DNA of 32,754 bases, taken from NCBI RefSeq assembly GCF_002154505.1, contig NZ_MUBM01000123.1:1-32754 (forward strand), written 5' to 3'. The notes beneath the pieces were generated by a model. That model was not told the DNA's origin. It did not search any database and worked only from the letters and a program-made list of their open reading frames with translations. The DNA comes from Streptomyces carpinensis (lineage in GTDB: Bacteria; Actinomycetota; Actinomycetes; Streptomycetales; Streptomycetaceae). Positions 6,717-14,780 of the stretch are shown one piece after another (within the stretch, counting starts at the first letter, position 1; the number at the start of each line of letters is the position of its first letter). Made by a program: the position numbers and the translations under genes.

Positions 6717-8987
6717 TCACCGCAGCGGCACGGTCACCTCACCCGTTCCCTCGGCGCTCGCACCGCCGGCCACGCGTACCGTGAACGGCCGGTCGGTGCC
6801 TTCCGCGGTGACGGCCAGGAGGTCGCCCTCGCGCCGGACGCGGAAGACGGCCGCCGGGGCACCGGTCGGGTCGGGCACACCGACCCGGGTGGTGTACCCG
6901 GCCGAGTCCGACGGGTGGACGAGCAGGGTCGGGCGGTCCAGCCAGTCCCCGTCGGGCCGCCGTTCGTCGGCGGCCAGCGGCAGGACGGCGCCCTCGCGGA
7001 CGTAGAGCGGAAGGCTGTCGTAGCCGTGCCGTTCGGTGCGCCACACCGGGCCGGTGACCTGCTCGCCGCTGAGGAGATGGGTCCAGGTGCCCTCGGGGAG
7101 GTAGACCTCCACCTCGCCGTCCTCGCTGAAGACCGGGGCGACGAGGAGGTCGGGGCCCAGCATGTACTGGCGGTCGAGCGGGCGGCACGCCGGGTCGTGC
7201 GGGAACTCGAGGATCATGGGCCGCATCACCGGAACGCCGGTGCGGTGGGCCTCGACGGCGGCACCGAACAGATACGGCATGAGACGGTGCTTGAGCCGGG
7301 TGAACCGCCGGGCGACGTCGACGGCTTCGTCACCGAACTCCCACGGCACCCGGTAGGAGGTCGAACCGTGCAGGCGGCTGTGGGACGACAGCAGACCGAA
7401 GGCCAGCCAGCGCTTGAAGACGGCCGGGTCGGGTGTGCCCTCGAAGCCGCCGATGTCGTGGCTCCAGAAGCCGAAGCCGCTCAGGGACAGGGACAGGCCG
7501 CCCCTGAGTGACTCGGCCATGGCCTCGAAGGACGACCAGCAGTCGCCGCCCCAGTGCACGGGGTACTGTTGGCCGCCCGCGGTCGCGGAACGGGCGAAGA
7601 GCACGGCCTCGCCCTGGCCGCGCTCCTTCTCGAGGAGCTCGAACACGGTCTGGTTGTACAGGTGCGCGTAGTAGTTGTGCATCCGCTCCGGGTCGGAGCC
7701 GTCATGCCAGACGACGTCGGTGGGGACACGCTCGCCGAAGTCCGTCTTGAAGCAGTCCACACCCTGGTCGAGCAGCGGCTTCAGCTTGGACTGGAACCAG
7801 GCCCGGGCGTCGGGGCTGGTGAAGTCGACCAGCCCCATACCGGCCTGCCACAGGTCCCACTGCCACACGTCGCCGTTCGGGCGGCGCACCAGGTGCCCGA
7901 GCGCGGCGGCCTCGTCGAACAGCGGGGACTTCTGCGCGATGTACGGGTTGATCCACGCGCTGATCCTCAGTCCCTTGGCCTTGAGCCGGGCGAGCATCCC
8001 CTCGGGGTCGGGGAAGACCTCGGGGTCCCATTCGAAGTCGCACCACTGGTACTCGCGCATCCAGAAGCAGTCGAAGTGGAAGACCGACAGCGGGATCCCG
8101 CGCTCGGTCATGCCGTCGACGAACGACATGACCGTCCGCTCGTCGTAGTCGGTGGTGAAGGAGGTGGTCAGCCACAGCCCGAAGGACCACGCGGGCGGCA
8201 GGGCCGGACGGCCGGTGAGGGCGGTGTAGCGGGTGAGGACGTCCTTGGGAGCGGGACCGGCGACGACGTAGTACTCCATCGTCTGGTCCTCGACGCTGAA
8301 CTGCACCTGTCCGACGGACTCGGAGCCGACCTCGAAGGAGACCGCGCCGGGGTGGTTGACGAAGACGCCGTAGCCGCGCGAGGACAGGTAGAAGGGGATG
8401 TTCTTGTAGGCCTGCTCGCTGCTGGTGCCGCCGTCCGCCTGCCAGATGTCGACCACCTGGCCGTTCTTCACGAACGGCGTGAAGCGCTCGCCGAGGCCGT
8501 AGACCTGCTCGCCGACGCCCAGCGCGAGCTGGGCGAGGACGTGGTGCGCGCCGTCGTCGGTGGTGGCGAAGGCGGTGCCCTTGCGGCCGGACCGGGTCAG
8601 CTCGCGTCCGTCCGCGTCGTGGAAGGTCAGGCTCCAGGGGGCGGCCCGGTCCAGGCGCAGGGTCAGCGGGCCGCTGACCAGCTCGGTGACGGTGCCGTCG
8701 GTTCGCACCTCGCCCGCGCCGCCCGGCTCGGCCGCGAGGGCGAAGTCCGGGCCGGGGCGCCGACGGCCGGCGTGATGCGTGATCCGCACACCGATGACGC
8801 CCTCGGCGGGTGAGAAGCAGTCGACCGTGATCAGCGGCGCGTTGAGCGTGTCCCCTCTGCGCGTCACCTTCTGTACGGCGGCCCAGGTGGTGAAGCGCTT
8901 CGATTCGGGGCGCAGATCGCGCACCTCGGTGGCGTACGCGAGCTGGACGCCGTCGCGGATGCGCCAGAACCCGTTGGTGAACTTCAT
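6717..8987 (-). CDS. yicI: alpha-xylosidase, glycoside hydrolase family 31 (YicI type)
   Basis: Protein of 756 aa that removes alpha-xylosyl residues from the non-reducing end of xyloside oligosaccharides such as isoprimeverose; cytoplasmic, with no signal peptide. The nucleophile Asp416 (KTDFGER) and acid/base Asp482 (HWGGDCW) fall at the same numbers as in E. coli YicI. Phe277, Cys307-Phe308 (HFDCFW), Trp345 and Lys414, residues I recall as shaping xylose selectivity, are also retained in register. The ATG at 8987 has GAGGA six bases upstream. It is divergent from an ABC sugar operon (9269-12380) that likely imports its substrate, and a ROK repressor lies beyond that operon. An alpha-glucosidase role is unlikely given Cys307-Phe308. 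Confidence 0.93.
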   Translation of the reverse strand: MKFTNGFWRIRDGVQLAYATEVRDLRPESKRFTTWAAVQKVTRRGDTLNAPLITVDCFSPAEGVIGVRITHHAGRRRPGPDFALAAEPGGAGEVRTDGTVTELVSGPLTLRLDRAAPWSLTFHDADGRELTRSGRKGTAFATTDDGAHHVLAQLALGVGEQVYGLGERFTPFVKNGQVVDIWQADGGTSSEQAYKNIPFYLSSRGYGVFVNHPGAVSFEVGSESVGQVQFSVEDQTMEYYVVAGPAPKDVLTRYTALTGRPALPPAWSFGLWLTTSFTTDYDERTVMSFVDGMTERGIPLSVFHFDCFWMREYQWCDFEWDPEVFPDPEGMLARLKAKGLRISAWINPYIAQKSPLFDEAAALGHLVRRPNGDVWQWDLWQAGMGLVDFTSPDARAWFQSKLKPLLDQGVDCFKTDFGERVPTDVVWHDGSDPERMHNYYAHLYNQTVFELLEKERGQGEAVLFARSATAGGQQYPVHWGGDCWSSFEAMAESLRGGLSLSLSGFGFWSHDIGGFEGTPDPAVFKRWLAFGLLSSHSRLHGSTSYRVPWEFGDEAVDVARRFTRLKHRLMPYLFGAAVEAHRTGVPVMRPMILEFPHDPACRPLDRQYMLGPDLLVAPVFSEDGEVEVYLPEGTWTHLLSGEQVTGPVWRTERHGYDSLPLYVREGAVLPLAADERRPDGDWLDRPTLLVHPSDSAGYTTRVGVPDPTGAPAAVFRVRREGDLLAVTAEGTDRPFTVRVAGGASAEGTGEVTVPLR

Positions 8988-9054
8988 GGTTGTCCTCGGG
9001 GGGAGCGGGCTGTTCGGCGGGGACCTCGGAGGCTGTCACCCGGATTTTGATCGT

Positions 9055-9075
9055 ACACAAAACAAATAGCCACCG
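9055..9075. promoter_or_regulatory. AT-rich operator-like repeat, copy 1 (alpha-xylosidase side)
   Basis: ACACAAAACAAATAG followed by CCACCG is an A-rich island in the divergent intergenic region, about 70 bases upstream of the alpha-xylosidase start. It shares AAACAAA-x-G-x-CACCG with a second copy at 9211-9229. Streptomyces ROK repressors of the XylR type recognise A-rich CAAACAAA-like DNA as I recall, and a ROK gene closes this locus. The link is inference. Confidence 0.4.
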
Positions 9076-9155
9076 CAGAGGTGCTGCGCCGCCCTGACCC
9101 ACCTGACCAGCAACTTTTTCAATGATGACACCGAGTGCCACTCCGCGCTGTACGT

Positions 9156-9171
9156 GAACCGACACAGGTTC
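9156..9171. repeat. short inverted repeat in the xylosidase/ABC intergenic region
   Basis: GAACC (9156-9160) and GGTTC (9167-9171) flank GACACA midway between the two divergent genes. It could be an operator half-site pair or chance. Apart from this and the two A-rich repeats I see no other element in the 281-base gap, and no convincing -35/-10 pair. Confidence 0.25.
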
Positions 9172-9210
9172 GGGACTAGCGCGACGCCAGCGATTGCCGT
9201 ATTAGTCATC

Positions 9211-9229
9211 ACAGCAAACAAAGGCACCG
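9211..9229. promoter_or_regulatory. AT-rich operator-like repeat, copy 2 (ABC operon side)
   Basis: ACAGCAAACAAAGGCACCG lies 40 bases before the solute-binding protein start and matches the copy at 9055-9075 over AAACAAA and GCACCG/CCACCG, in the same orientation. One copy near each divergent start is the arrangement expected if one repressor controls both transcripts. Confidence 0.4.
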
Positions 9230-9268
9230 GCGAGACCGCCGGGCGATACGACAGCAAGGGCCGCAAGC

Positions 9269-10576
9269 ATGTCGAAGCGCTTCAACGCCATCCGGCTCAG
9301 GTTCACGTCATGGACCGTCGGCCGGCAAGGACGGGATCCCGCTGCCCCGCGCCGGAGGCGCTCCCGCAGGGCCGTGGCACCGCTCGCCACCGTCTCCGTC
9401 CTGGTCGCCGGGACGGCCCTGACCGGATGCGGGCAGCAGCGCGACGGCGACGTCTACACGGTGCTGAACTCCTCGACCGACGACTCCTACCACCGCTGGG
9501 ACGCTCAGGCGATGGCCCGATGCAGCAAGCAACTCGGTGTCACCATCGAGCAGCAGAGCGTCCCGGCCGCCCAGGTGATGACGAAGGCGCTCCGCATGGC
9601 GTCGTCGAAGTCGCTGCCCGACATCGTGCAGTTCGACGCCTCCGAGATGCCGACGTTCGCCGAGGCCGGCGGTCTGGTCGACCTCAGGACACTCGGCCTG
9701 GGCACCGACGACATCCCCCAGGGCATCGTCAACTTCGGCTCCTACAAGGGGACGTACTACGGGGCGGCCCGCTCGGTGAACACGCTCGCGCTGTTCTACA
9801 ACAAGGACATCCTCGCCCAGGCGGGCCTGAAGGTCCCCGCCACCTGGGACGAGCTGCGCGAGACCGCGCGGAAGCTCACTCACGGCAAGCGGTACGGGCT
9901 GGCGCTCAGCGCGGGCGGTGCCGAGGACGGCGTCTTCCAGTTCACGCCGTTCATGTGGTCCAACGGCGGCGACGAGAGGCAGCTCGACGGACCGCGGGTC
10001 GTCGAGGCCCTGGACTTCTGGAAGTCCCTGCTCAAGGACGGCTCGCTGTCCAAGTCGACGGTCAGCTGGACACAGGCGGACGTCAACGACCAGTTCATGG
10101 CGGGCAACGCGGCCATGATGATCAACGGCCCGTGGCAGGTCGAGACACTGAACACCAAGAAGTCGCTGCACTGGGGCATCGCACGGATCCCCGTGCCGAA
10201 GACCGGCGACAAGTCCGTGGGCCCCCTCGGCGGCGCGGTGCTCACCGTTCCCAACACCGGGGACAGGGCGCGGGAGAAGACGGCCGGGCGGATCGTCGCC
10301 TGCCTGGCCGGCCAGAAGGAGCAGCTGACCTACGCGCTCAACAGCTGGATGGTCCCGGCCGACGAGAAGGCCGCCGCGGTGTGGCGCGAGCGGGTGCCCG
10401 AACTGGACGCGCTGGCCGACCAGGTGGCCGCGGCCCGCTCCCGTACGGCCGAGGTCGGCGCCGGATGGTCGAGCGTGTCGCTCGCCCTGCAGAGCGCCTT
10501 CCAGTCGGCCCTGACCGGCGAGTCCAGCAAGGCCGCCCTGACGCGCGCCCAGCAGCGTGCCACGAGTGGGAACTGA
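9269..10576 (+). CDS. ABC transporter sugar-binding lipoprotein (CUT1)
   Basis: Protein of 435 aa. An arginine-rich N-region (PRRRRSRRA, residues 27-35) and hydrophobic stretch lead to the lipobox LTGC, with lipidated Cys54. The mature part has bacterial family 1 solute-binding features: STDDSYHRWDAQAMARC, LPDIVQFDASEMPTFAEAG, NTLALFYNKDILAQAGLKVP, ATWDELRETARKLT and MMINGPWQVE. The 37-residue stretch before the hydrophobic core is unusually long; the ATG at 9269 has AAGGG eight bases upstream, but a later start such as the GTG at 9374 would lose the arginines. It is first in a three-gene operon. Its partner glycosidase suggests binding of alpha-xylosylated oligosaccharides; the ligand is inferred from context only. 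Confidence 0.9.
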   Translation: MSKRFNAIRLRFTSWTVGRQGRDPAAPRRRRSRRAVAPLATVSVLVAGTALTGCGQQRDGDVYTVLNSSTDDSYHRWDAQAMARCSKQLGVTIEQQSVPAAQVMTKALRMASSKSLPDIVQFDASEMPTFAEAGGLVDLRTLGLGTDDIPQGIVNFGSYKGTYYGAARSVNTLALFYNKDILAQAGLKVPATWDELRETARKLTHGKRYGLALSAGGAEDGVFQFTPFMWSNGGDERQLDGPRVVEALDFWKSLLKDGSLSKSTVSWTQADVNDQFMAGNAAMMINGPWQVETLNTKKSLHWGIARIPVPKTGDKSVGPLGGAVLTVPNTGDRAREKTAGRIVACLAGQKEQLTYALNSWMVPADEKAAAVWRERVPELDALADQVAAARSRTAEVGAGWSSVSLALQSAFQSALTGESSKAALTRAQQRATSGN

Positions 10577-10587
10577 GGTACGCGTAC

Positions 10588-11541
10588 ATGACCATGTCCA
10601 CCGTCACCGTCCCGGCGCCCTCCGCGGCGCAGAAGGCCGCCGGCGCCCCGGATCCGCGAAGGCTCAGGCTGCGGCGCCGCCTCGCGCAGTGGGGGTTCGT
10701 CGCCCCCGCGGTCGTCTTCATGCTGCTGTTCTTCGGCTACCCGCTCGTCCGCAACATCGTGATGAGCTTCCAGCACTACACGCCGAAGACCTTCTTCACG
10801 GGCGAGGCCCCCTTCAACGGCGTCGACAACTGGTCGAACGTCTTCCAGGACGCCCTGTTCGGCAAGGCGCTGTGGCACACCCTGGTGTTCACCGCCGGAT
10901 CGCTGGTCGGGCAGTTCTGCATCGGCCTCGCACTCGCGGTGTTCTTCAACCGGAGGTTCCCCCTCAACGGCGTCCTGCGCTCGTTGATCCTGCTGCCCTG
11001 GCTGGTGCCCATGGTGGTGTCCGGCGTCGTGTGGCGGCGCATCCTCGACCAGGACACGGGCGTGCTGAACTCGTTCCTGGACACCCTCGGCCTGGGCGGC
11101 CACACCCCGTGGCTCACCAGCCCCGGCATGGCCCTGCTGTCGGTGATCCTGGTCAACATCTGGATCGGCATCCCGTTCAACATGGTCATCCTCTACGGCG
11201 GTCTGCAGGAGATCCCCAAGGAGCTCCACGAGGCGGCGGCCCTGGACGGCGCCTCCGCGTGGCGGACCTTCCGCTCCATCACCCTGCCCACGCTCAAGCC
11301 GGTGATCACGGTTGTCCTCGTCCTCGGCTTCATGTCGACGGTGAAGATCCTCGACCTGATCCTCGCCCTCACCGACGGCGGCCCCGCCGACGCCACCCAG
11401 ACCCTCGGCACGCTCACCTACCAGAACTCGTTCGTGCAGCTGGACTTCGGGGCGGGCGCCGTCGTCGGCAACGTACTCATCCTGGTCTCCGCGGTGTTCG
11501 CGGTGTTCTACCTGCGGGCCAACCGCACCGAGGGGAAGTGA
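10588..11541 (+). CDS. ABC sugar transporter permease, MalF-like
   Basis: Protein of 317 aa with six predicted membrane segments; the first is FVAPAVVFMLLFFGYPLV. The cytoplasmic EAA loop (ELHEAAALDGASAWRTF, then RSITLP) that docks the ATPase is intact. ATG at 10588 lies 11 bases after the solute-binding protein stop, with GAGG overlapping that stop; an ATG at 10594 is an alternative. It forms the channel with the following permease. No ATP-binding gene is present in the operon, so energy presumably comes from an MsiK-type ATPase encoded elsewhere. Confidence 0.92.
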   Translation: MTMSTVTVPAPSAAQKAAGAPDPRRLRLRRRLAQWGFVAPAVVFMLLFFGYPLVRNIVMSFQHYTPKTFFTGEAPFNGVDNWSNVFQDALFGKALWHTLVFTAGSLVGQFCIGLALAVFFNRRFPLNGVLRSLILLPWLVPMVVSGVVWRRILDQDTGVLNSFLDTLGLGGHTPWLTSPGMALLSVILVNIWIGIPFNMVILYGGLQEIPKELHEAAALDGASAWRTFRSITLPTLKPVITVVLVLGFMSTVKILDLILALTDGGPADATQTLGTLTYQNSFVQLDFGAGAVVGNVLILVSAVFAVFYLRANRTEGK

Positions 11542-11546
11542 CGTCC

Positions 11547-12380
11547 ATGGCCTCGCCCACGCCCACGCCCACGACATCCAGGCGCCGCTGGGGTTCCACC
11601 ATCGCCGGCGTGCTCATCCTGTGCGTGATGCTCTTCCCTCTGTACTGGATGCTCAACACGGCACTCCAGCCGGCGTCGGGTCTGCTCCAGGTCGACCCGG
11701 TCCCGGGCAGCCTGGACCTGTCCGGCTTCTCCAAGGCCCTCAGCGACCAGGGCGGTCACCTGCTGACCTCACTGGCCGTCTCGCTCGGCGCGGTCGTCAT
11801 CTGCCTGGCGTTCTCGGCACCCGCCGCCTACGGGCTGGCCCGGTTCGGGCTGCGCGGCTCGCGGACGGTCGTGTTCGGCACGCTGATCACCCAGATGGTG
11901 CCGGGCATCGTCATCGCCAACGCGCTGTACAACACCTACGTCGACCTGGGCCTGGTCAACTCCTACTTCGGCCTGATGCTGGCGGACGCCTCGCTCGGCA
12001 TCCCGTTCTCCATCGTGCTGATGCGGTCCTTCATGGTCTCGATCCCGGGCGAGGTGATCGAGGCGGCGCAGATGGACGGTGCCGGGCCGGTGCGGACGTT
12101 CGTGCGGGTCGTGCTGCCGATGAGCCGCAACTCACTGATCACCTCGGGCCTGTTCGCCTTCCTGTTCTCGTGGAGCGACTTCATGTTCGCTCTCACCCTG
12201 AACACCACCGACGACGTCAAGCCGGTCACGCTGGGCATCTACCAGTACATCGGTGCGCACGTCGGCGACTGGGGGTCGGTGATGGCCGCGTCCGTCCTGT
12301 CCGCGGTACCGGCGGCGATCCTGCTCGTGCTCGCCCAGAAGTACATCGCCGCGGGCATCACCGGCGGTTCCGTCAAGTGA
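11547..12380 (+). CDS. ABC sugar transporter permease, MalG-like
   Basis: Protein of 277 aa with six predicted membrane segments, starting IAGVLILCVMLFPLYWMLNTAL. The EAA loop is EVIEAAQMDGAGPVRTF followed by VRVVLPM, and the C-terminus AAGITGGSVK is the usual MalG-type ending (…G.T.GSVKG). The ATG at 11547 is five bases after the previous stop, with AGGGGAAG as ribosome-binding site, so translation is probably coupled. It is the last gene of the operon; a strong hairpin follows at 12456-12489. Confidence 0.93.
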   Translation: MASPTPTPTTSRRRWGSTIAGVLILCVMLFPLYWMLNTALQPASGLLQVDPVPGSLDLSGFSKALSDQGGHLLTSLAVSLGAVVICLAFSAPAAYGLARFGLRGSRTVVFGTLITQMVPGIVIANALYNTYVDLGLVNSYFGLMLADASLGIPFSIVLMRSFMVSIPGEVIEAAQMDGAGPVRTFVRVVLPMSRNSLITSGLFAFLFSWSDFMFALTLNTTDDVKPVTLGIYQYIGAHVGDWGSVMAASVLSAVPAAILLVLAQKYIAAGITGGSVK

Positions 12381-12455
12381 CCGACCCGCATGCCGGGAGC
12401 GAGACGGTGTTCGCCGCACAGCGCGGCCGGCGCTGAGCGGGGCGCTGGGTCAGGC

Positions 12456-12489
12456 GCTCGGGCCGTCGGTCGGTACCGACGGCCCGAGC
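12456..12489. terminator. bidirectional terminator, 14-bp perfect stem
   Basis: GCTCGGGCCGTCGG (12456-12469) and CCGACGGCCCGAGC (12476-12489) are perfect complements around a TCGGTA loop. It separates the convergent permease (stop 12380) and ROK (stop 12525) genes and should end both transcripts. Confidence 0.85.
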
Positions 12490-12524
12490 CGGGCCCCTAC
12501 AACCCCGGGCCGACGCCGCCGCGC

Positions 12525-13766
12525 TCACCTCCCGGCGCGCTCCGCGTACGCCGCCGGATCGGCGAGGACCTCCCTCACGACGACACCGGCGGCGCCCCGT
12601 GCCGCGTCACCCAGCGGTGAGGCCGCGCGCAGGCGGCTCCGGTCCTCGCTCCACAACCCCGACACCACCCTGCGCGCGAGTTCCCGGTCGACAGCCGGAG
12701 CGAGCCACTGGACCAGCTGCCGGTAGACACCGCCGAGCATCACCGCGTCCGGATCGAAGAGGTTCACCGCGCCCGACAGCGCCACGCCCAGCTGCCGCCC
12801 GGCCCCTTCCAGCACGGCCAGCGCGGCCCCGTCCCCGCGCTGCGCCCGTCGCCGGAGCTCGGCGACGCCCGGCACATCCGTGTCCGTGTCGATGCCCGCC
12901 GCCTCCAGCAGGGCGGCCTGCCCCGCGTACTGCTCCAGACAGCCCCGGGCGCCGCACCGGCACAGCGGCCCCTCCGGGTCGACCACCACGTGCCCGATCT
13001 CGCCCGCGAAGCCGTGTGCACCGCGCAGCAGCTCCCCGTTCAGGACCAGGGCGCCGCCGATGCCGATCTCACCGGACACGTAGAGAAAACTCCGCACTCC
13101 CTCGGTTCCGGCGCCGTACCACAGCTCCGCGAGCGCGGCGGCATTGGCCTCGTTGTCGGAGCTGACCGGCAGCGCCGGCCGGGCGGGCCGCAGCGCCGAC
13201 AGCGCCTGGGCGAAGAGTCCCTCGACGGCGACCCGCTTCCAGCCGAGATTGGGGGCCTGGCGGACGGTCCCCCCGGAGACCAGGCCCGGCACCGCGACAC
13301 GGGCGCCGGCCGGCTGGAGTCCCTGCTCGGCGGCCGACCCGAGCGCCCGGGCGGCCAGCCGCGCCGCGCGTGTCAGCACCTGCGAAGGCTGCACCCCGCG
13401 GTTGTCGACGTGCTCCACCAGCCGGACGCGATCGGTGCCGGAGAGATCGACGACGCACACGGCGACGTAGTCGACGTTGATGTCCACGCCCAGCCCCGCC
13501 GGACCTGTACGGGCCACTTCCAGGACCGTGCCGGGGCGCCCGGCCTGGCCGCTGCTCGTCTTGCCCGACTCGGTGACGAAGCCGTACTCCAGCAGCTGCT
13601 CGACGAGGGACGACACCGCTGCCCGGGTCAGACCGACCCGCGTGGCTATCCCGGCCCTGGTCACCTCGCCCGCGTCGTGCACCGTCCGCAGGACCAGGCT
13701 GAGGTTGTGCCGTCTGACGGTGAGCTTGTCGGCCTTCGGGCCCAGCGGAGTCGCGTTGTTCTTCAT
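12525..13766 (-). CDS. ROK-family transcriptional repressor (XylR/NagC type)
   Basis: Protein of 413 aa. An N-terminal winged helix-turn-helix (residues about 17-70, with TRAGIATRVGLTRAAVSSLV) precedes a ROK sugar-kinase-like domain. The zinc site of the family is complete: His259, Cys269, Cys271 and Cys276 in GHVVVDPEGPLCRCGARGCLEQ. The ATG at 13766 begins the recognisable protein; the frame is open upstream but without family similarity, and no strong ribosome-binding site is visible. Being next to the alpha-xyloside operon it most likely represses it, with a xylose-containing sugar as inducer. The binding site is inferred to be the A-rich repeats at 9055-9075 and 9211-9229. Confidence 0.88.
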   Translation of the reverse strand: MKNNATPLGPKADKLTVRRHNLSLVLRTVHDAGEVTRAGIATRVGLTRAAVSSLVEQLLEYGFVTESGKTSSGQAGRPGTVLEVARTGPAGLGVDINVDYVAVCVVDLSGTDRVRLVEHVDNRGVQPSQVLTRAARLAARALGSAAEQGLQPAGARVAVPGLVSGGTVRQAPNLGWKRVAVEGLFAQALSALRPARPALPVSSDNEANAAALAELWYGAGTEGVRSFLYVSGEIGIGGALVLNGELLRGAHGFAGEIGHVVVDPEGPLCRCGARGCLEQYAGQAALLEAAGIDTDTDVPGVAELRRRAQRGDGAALAVLEGAGRQLGVALSGAVNLFDPDAVMLGGVYRQLVQWLAPAVDRELARRVVSGLWSEDRSRLRAASPLGDAARGAAGVVVREVLADPAAYAERAGR

Positions 13767-13891
13767 CGTGCTGCCGAGCCTAGCCCCGGCCTGACCGGCC
13801 CAGACGTGGCCGGCGGGCATTCCCGCGGGCCGTCCGAGCCCGCGGCCGCGGGACGGGGTGGGTGAGCACGGGACACGGCGGGCATCACCAG

Positions 13892-13976
13892 GGTGTGGCA
13901 CGTGCCCCGTCCGTGCCGTGCGAGAGCAGGGCCGAGCCGAGACCGAGGCGCGGGTTCGTGGCACACCTGCCACACC
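13892..13976. repeat. inverted repeats upstream of the sufC-like gene
   Basis: GGTGTGGCA (13892-13900) is the reverse complement of TGCCACACC (13968-13976). The right copy also forms a tight hairpin GTGGCA-CACC-TGCCAC at 13958-13973. They lie in the 239-base gap between the divergent ROK and SufC-like genes, 30 bases before the latter, and may be operator half-sites. No clear promoter hexamers were found in this gap. Confidence 0.35.
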
Positions 13977-14005
13977 TGGCTGCGACAAGGTGAGGTGAAG
14001 CGCCC

Positions 14006-14770
14006 ATGGCCACCCTCGACATCCGCGACCTGCGTTGTTCGGTCCTCACCGACACCGGCCCACGCGAGATCCTGCACGGCGTCGACCTGACCGTGAGCCA
14101 GGGCGAGACCCACGCCATCATGGGCCCCAACGGCTCCGGCAAGACCACGCTCGCCTACGCGCTCGCCGGGCACCCCAAGTACCTGATCACCTCGGGGACG
14201 GTCACCCTGGACGGCGAGGACGTGCTGGCGATGAAGGTCGACGAACGGGCCCGCGCCGGGATGTTCCTCGCCATGCAGTACCCCGTCGAGGTCCCCGGCG
14301 TGACCATGTCCAACTTCCTGCGTTCGGCCTCCACCGCCGTCCGGGGCGAGGCACCCAGGCTGCGTACGTGGGTGAAGGAGGTCCGCGAGGCCATGGAACG
14401 GCTGCAGATCGACCCCGCCTTCGCCGAGCGCAACGTGAACGAGGGCTTCTCCGGCGGTGAGAAGAAACGGCACGAGATCCTTCAGCTCGAGCTGCTCAAA
14501 CCGAAGATCGCCATCCTCGACGAGACCGACTCCGGCTTGGACGTCGACGCGCTGCGCGTCGTCTCGGCGGGCGTCAACCGCGTGCGAGCCACCGGAGAGG
14601 TGGCCACCCTGCTGATCACCCACTACACACGCATCCTGCGCTACGTCCGCCCGGACTACGTGCACGTCTTCGCCGACGGCCGCATAGCGGACTCCGGCGG
14701 CCCCGAACTCGCCGACCGGCTCGAGGAGGAGGGCTACGAGGCGTACGTGAAGCAGAGCACGCCGGATTGA
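14006..14770 (+). CDS. sufC: SufC-type Fe-S assembly ATPase, stand-alone copy
   Basis: Protein of 254 aa, normal SufC length, ATG at 14006 with AGGTGAGGTGAAG upstream. Walker A is GPNGSGKTT (40-48), the signature is the SufC-specific NEGFSGGEKKRHEI (145-158), Walker B is AILDETDSGLDVDAL (169-183) and the switch His is H206 in LLITHYTRIL. SufC is a soluble ABC ATPase that drives SufB-SufD conformational change during Fe-S cluster assembly. Here no sufB, sufD, sufS or sufU is adjacent; Streptomyces normally keeps these in one operon with its own sufC. This is therefore probably a second copy. It may serve the main SufBD scaffold under special conditions or have an unrelated partner. Confidence 0.85.
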   Translation: MATLDIRDLRCSVLTDTGPREILHGVDLTVSQGETHAIMGPNGSGKTTLAYALAGHPKYLITSGTVTLDGEDVLAMKVDERARAGMFLAMQYPVEVPGVTMSNFLRSASTAVRGEAPRLRTWVKEVREAMERLQIDPAFAERNVNEGFSGGEKKRHEILQLELLKPKIAILDETDSGLDVDALRVVSAGVNRVRATGEVATLLITHYTRILRYVRPDYVHVFADGRIADSGGPELADRLEEEGYEAYVKQSTPD

Positions 14771-14780
14771 CCGGCCCGCC

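Noticed and set aside
13767..13988. Longer ROK protein starting at 13988
   Set aside because: The extra 74 residues are Arg/Pro-rich and do not resemble ROK proteins.
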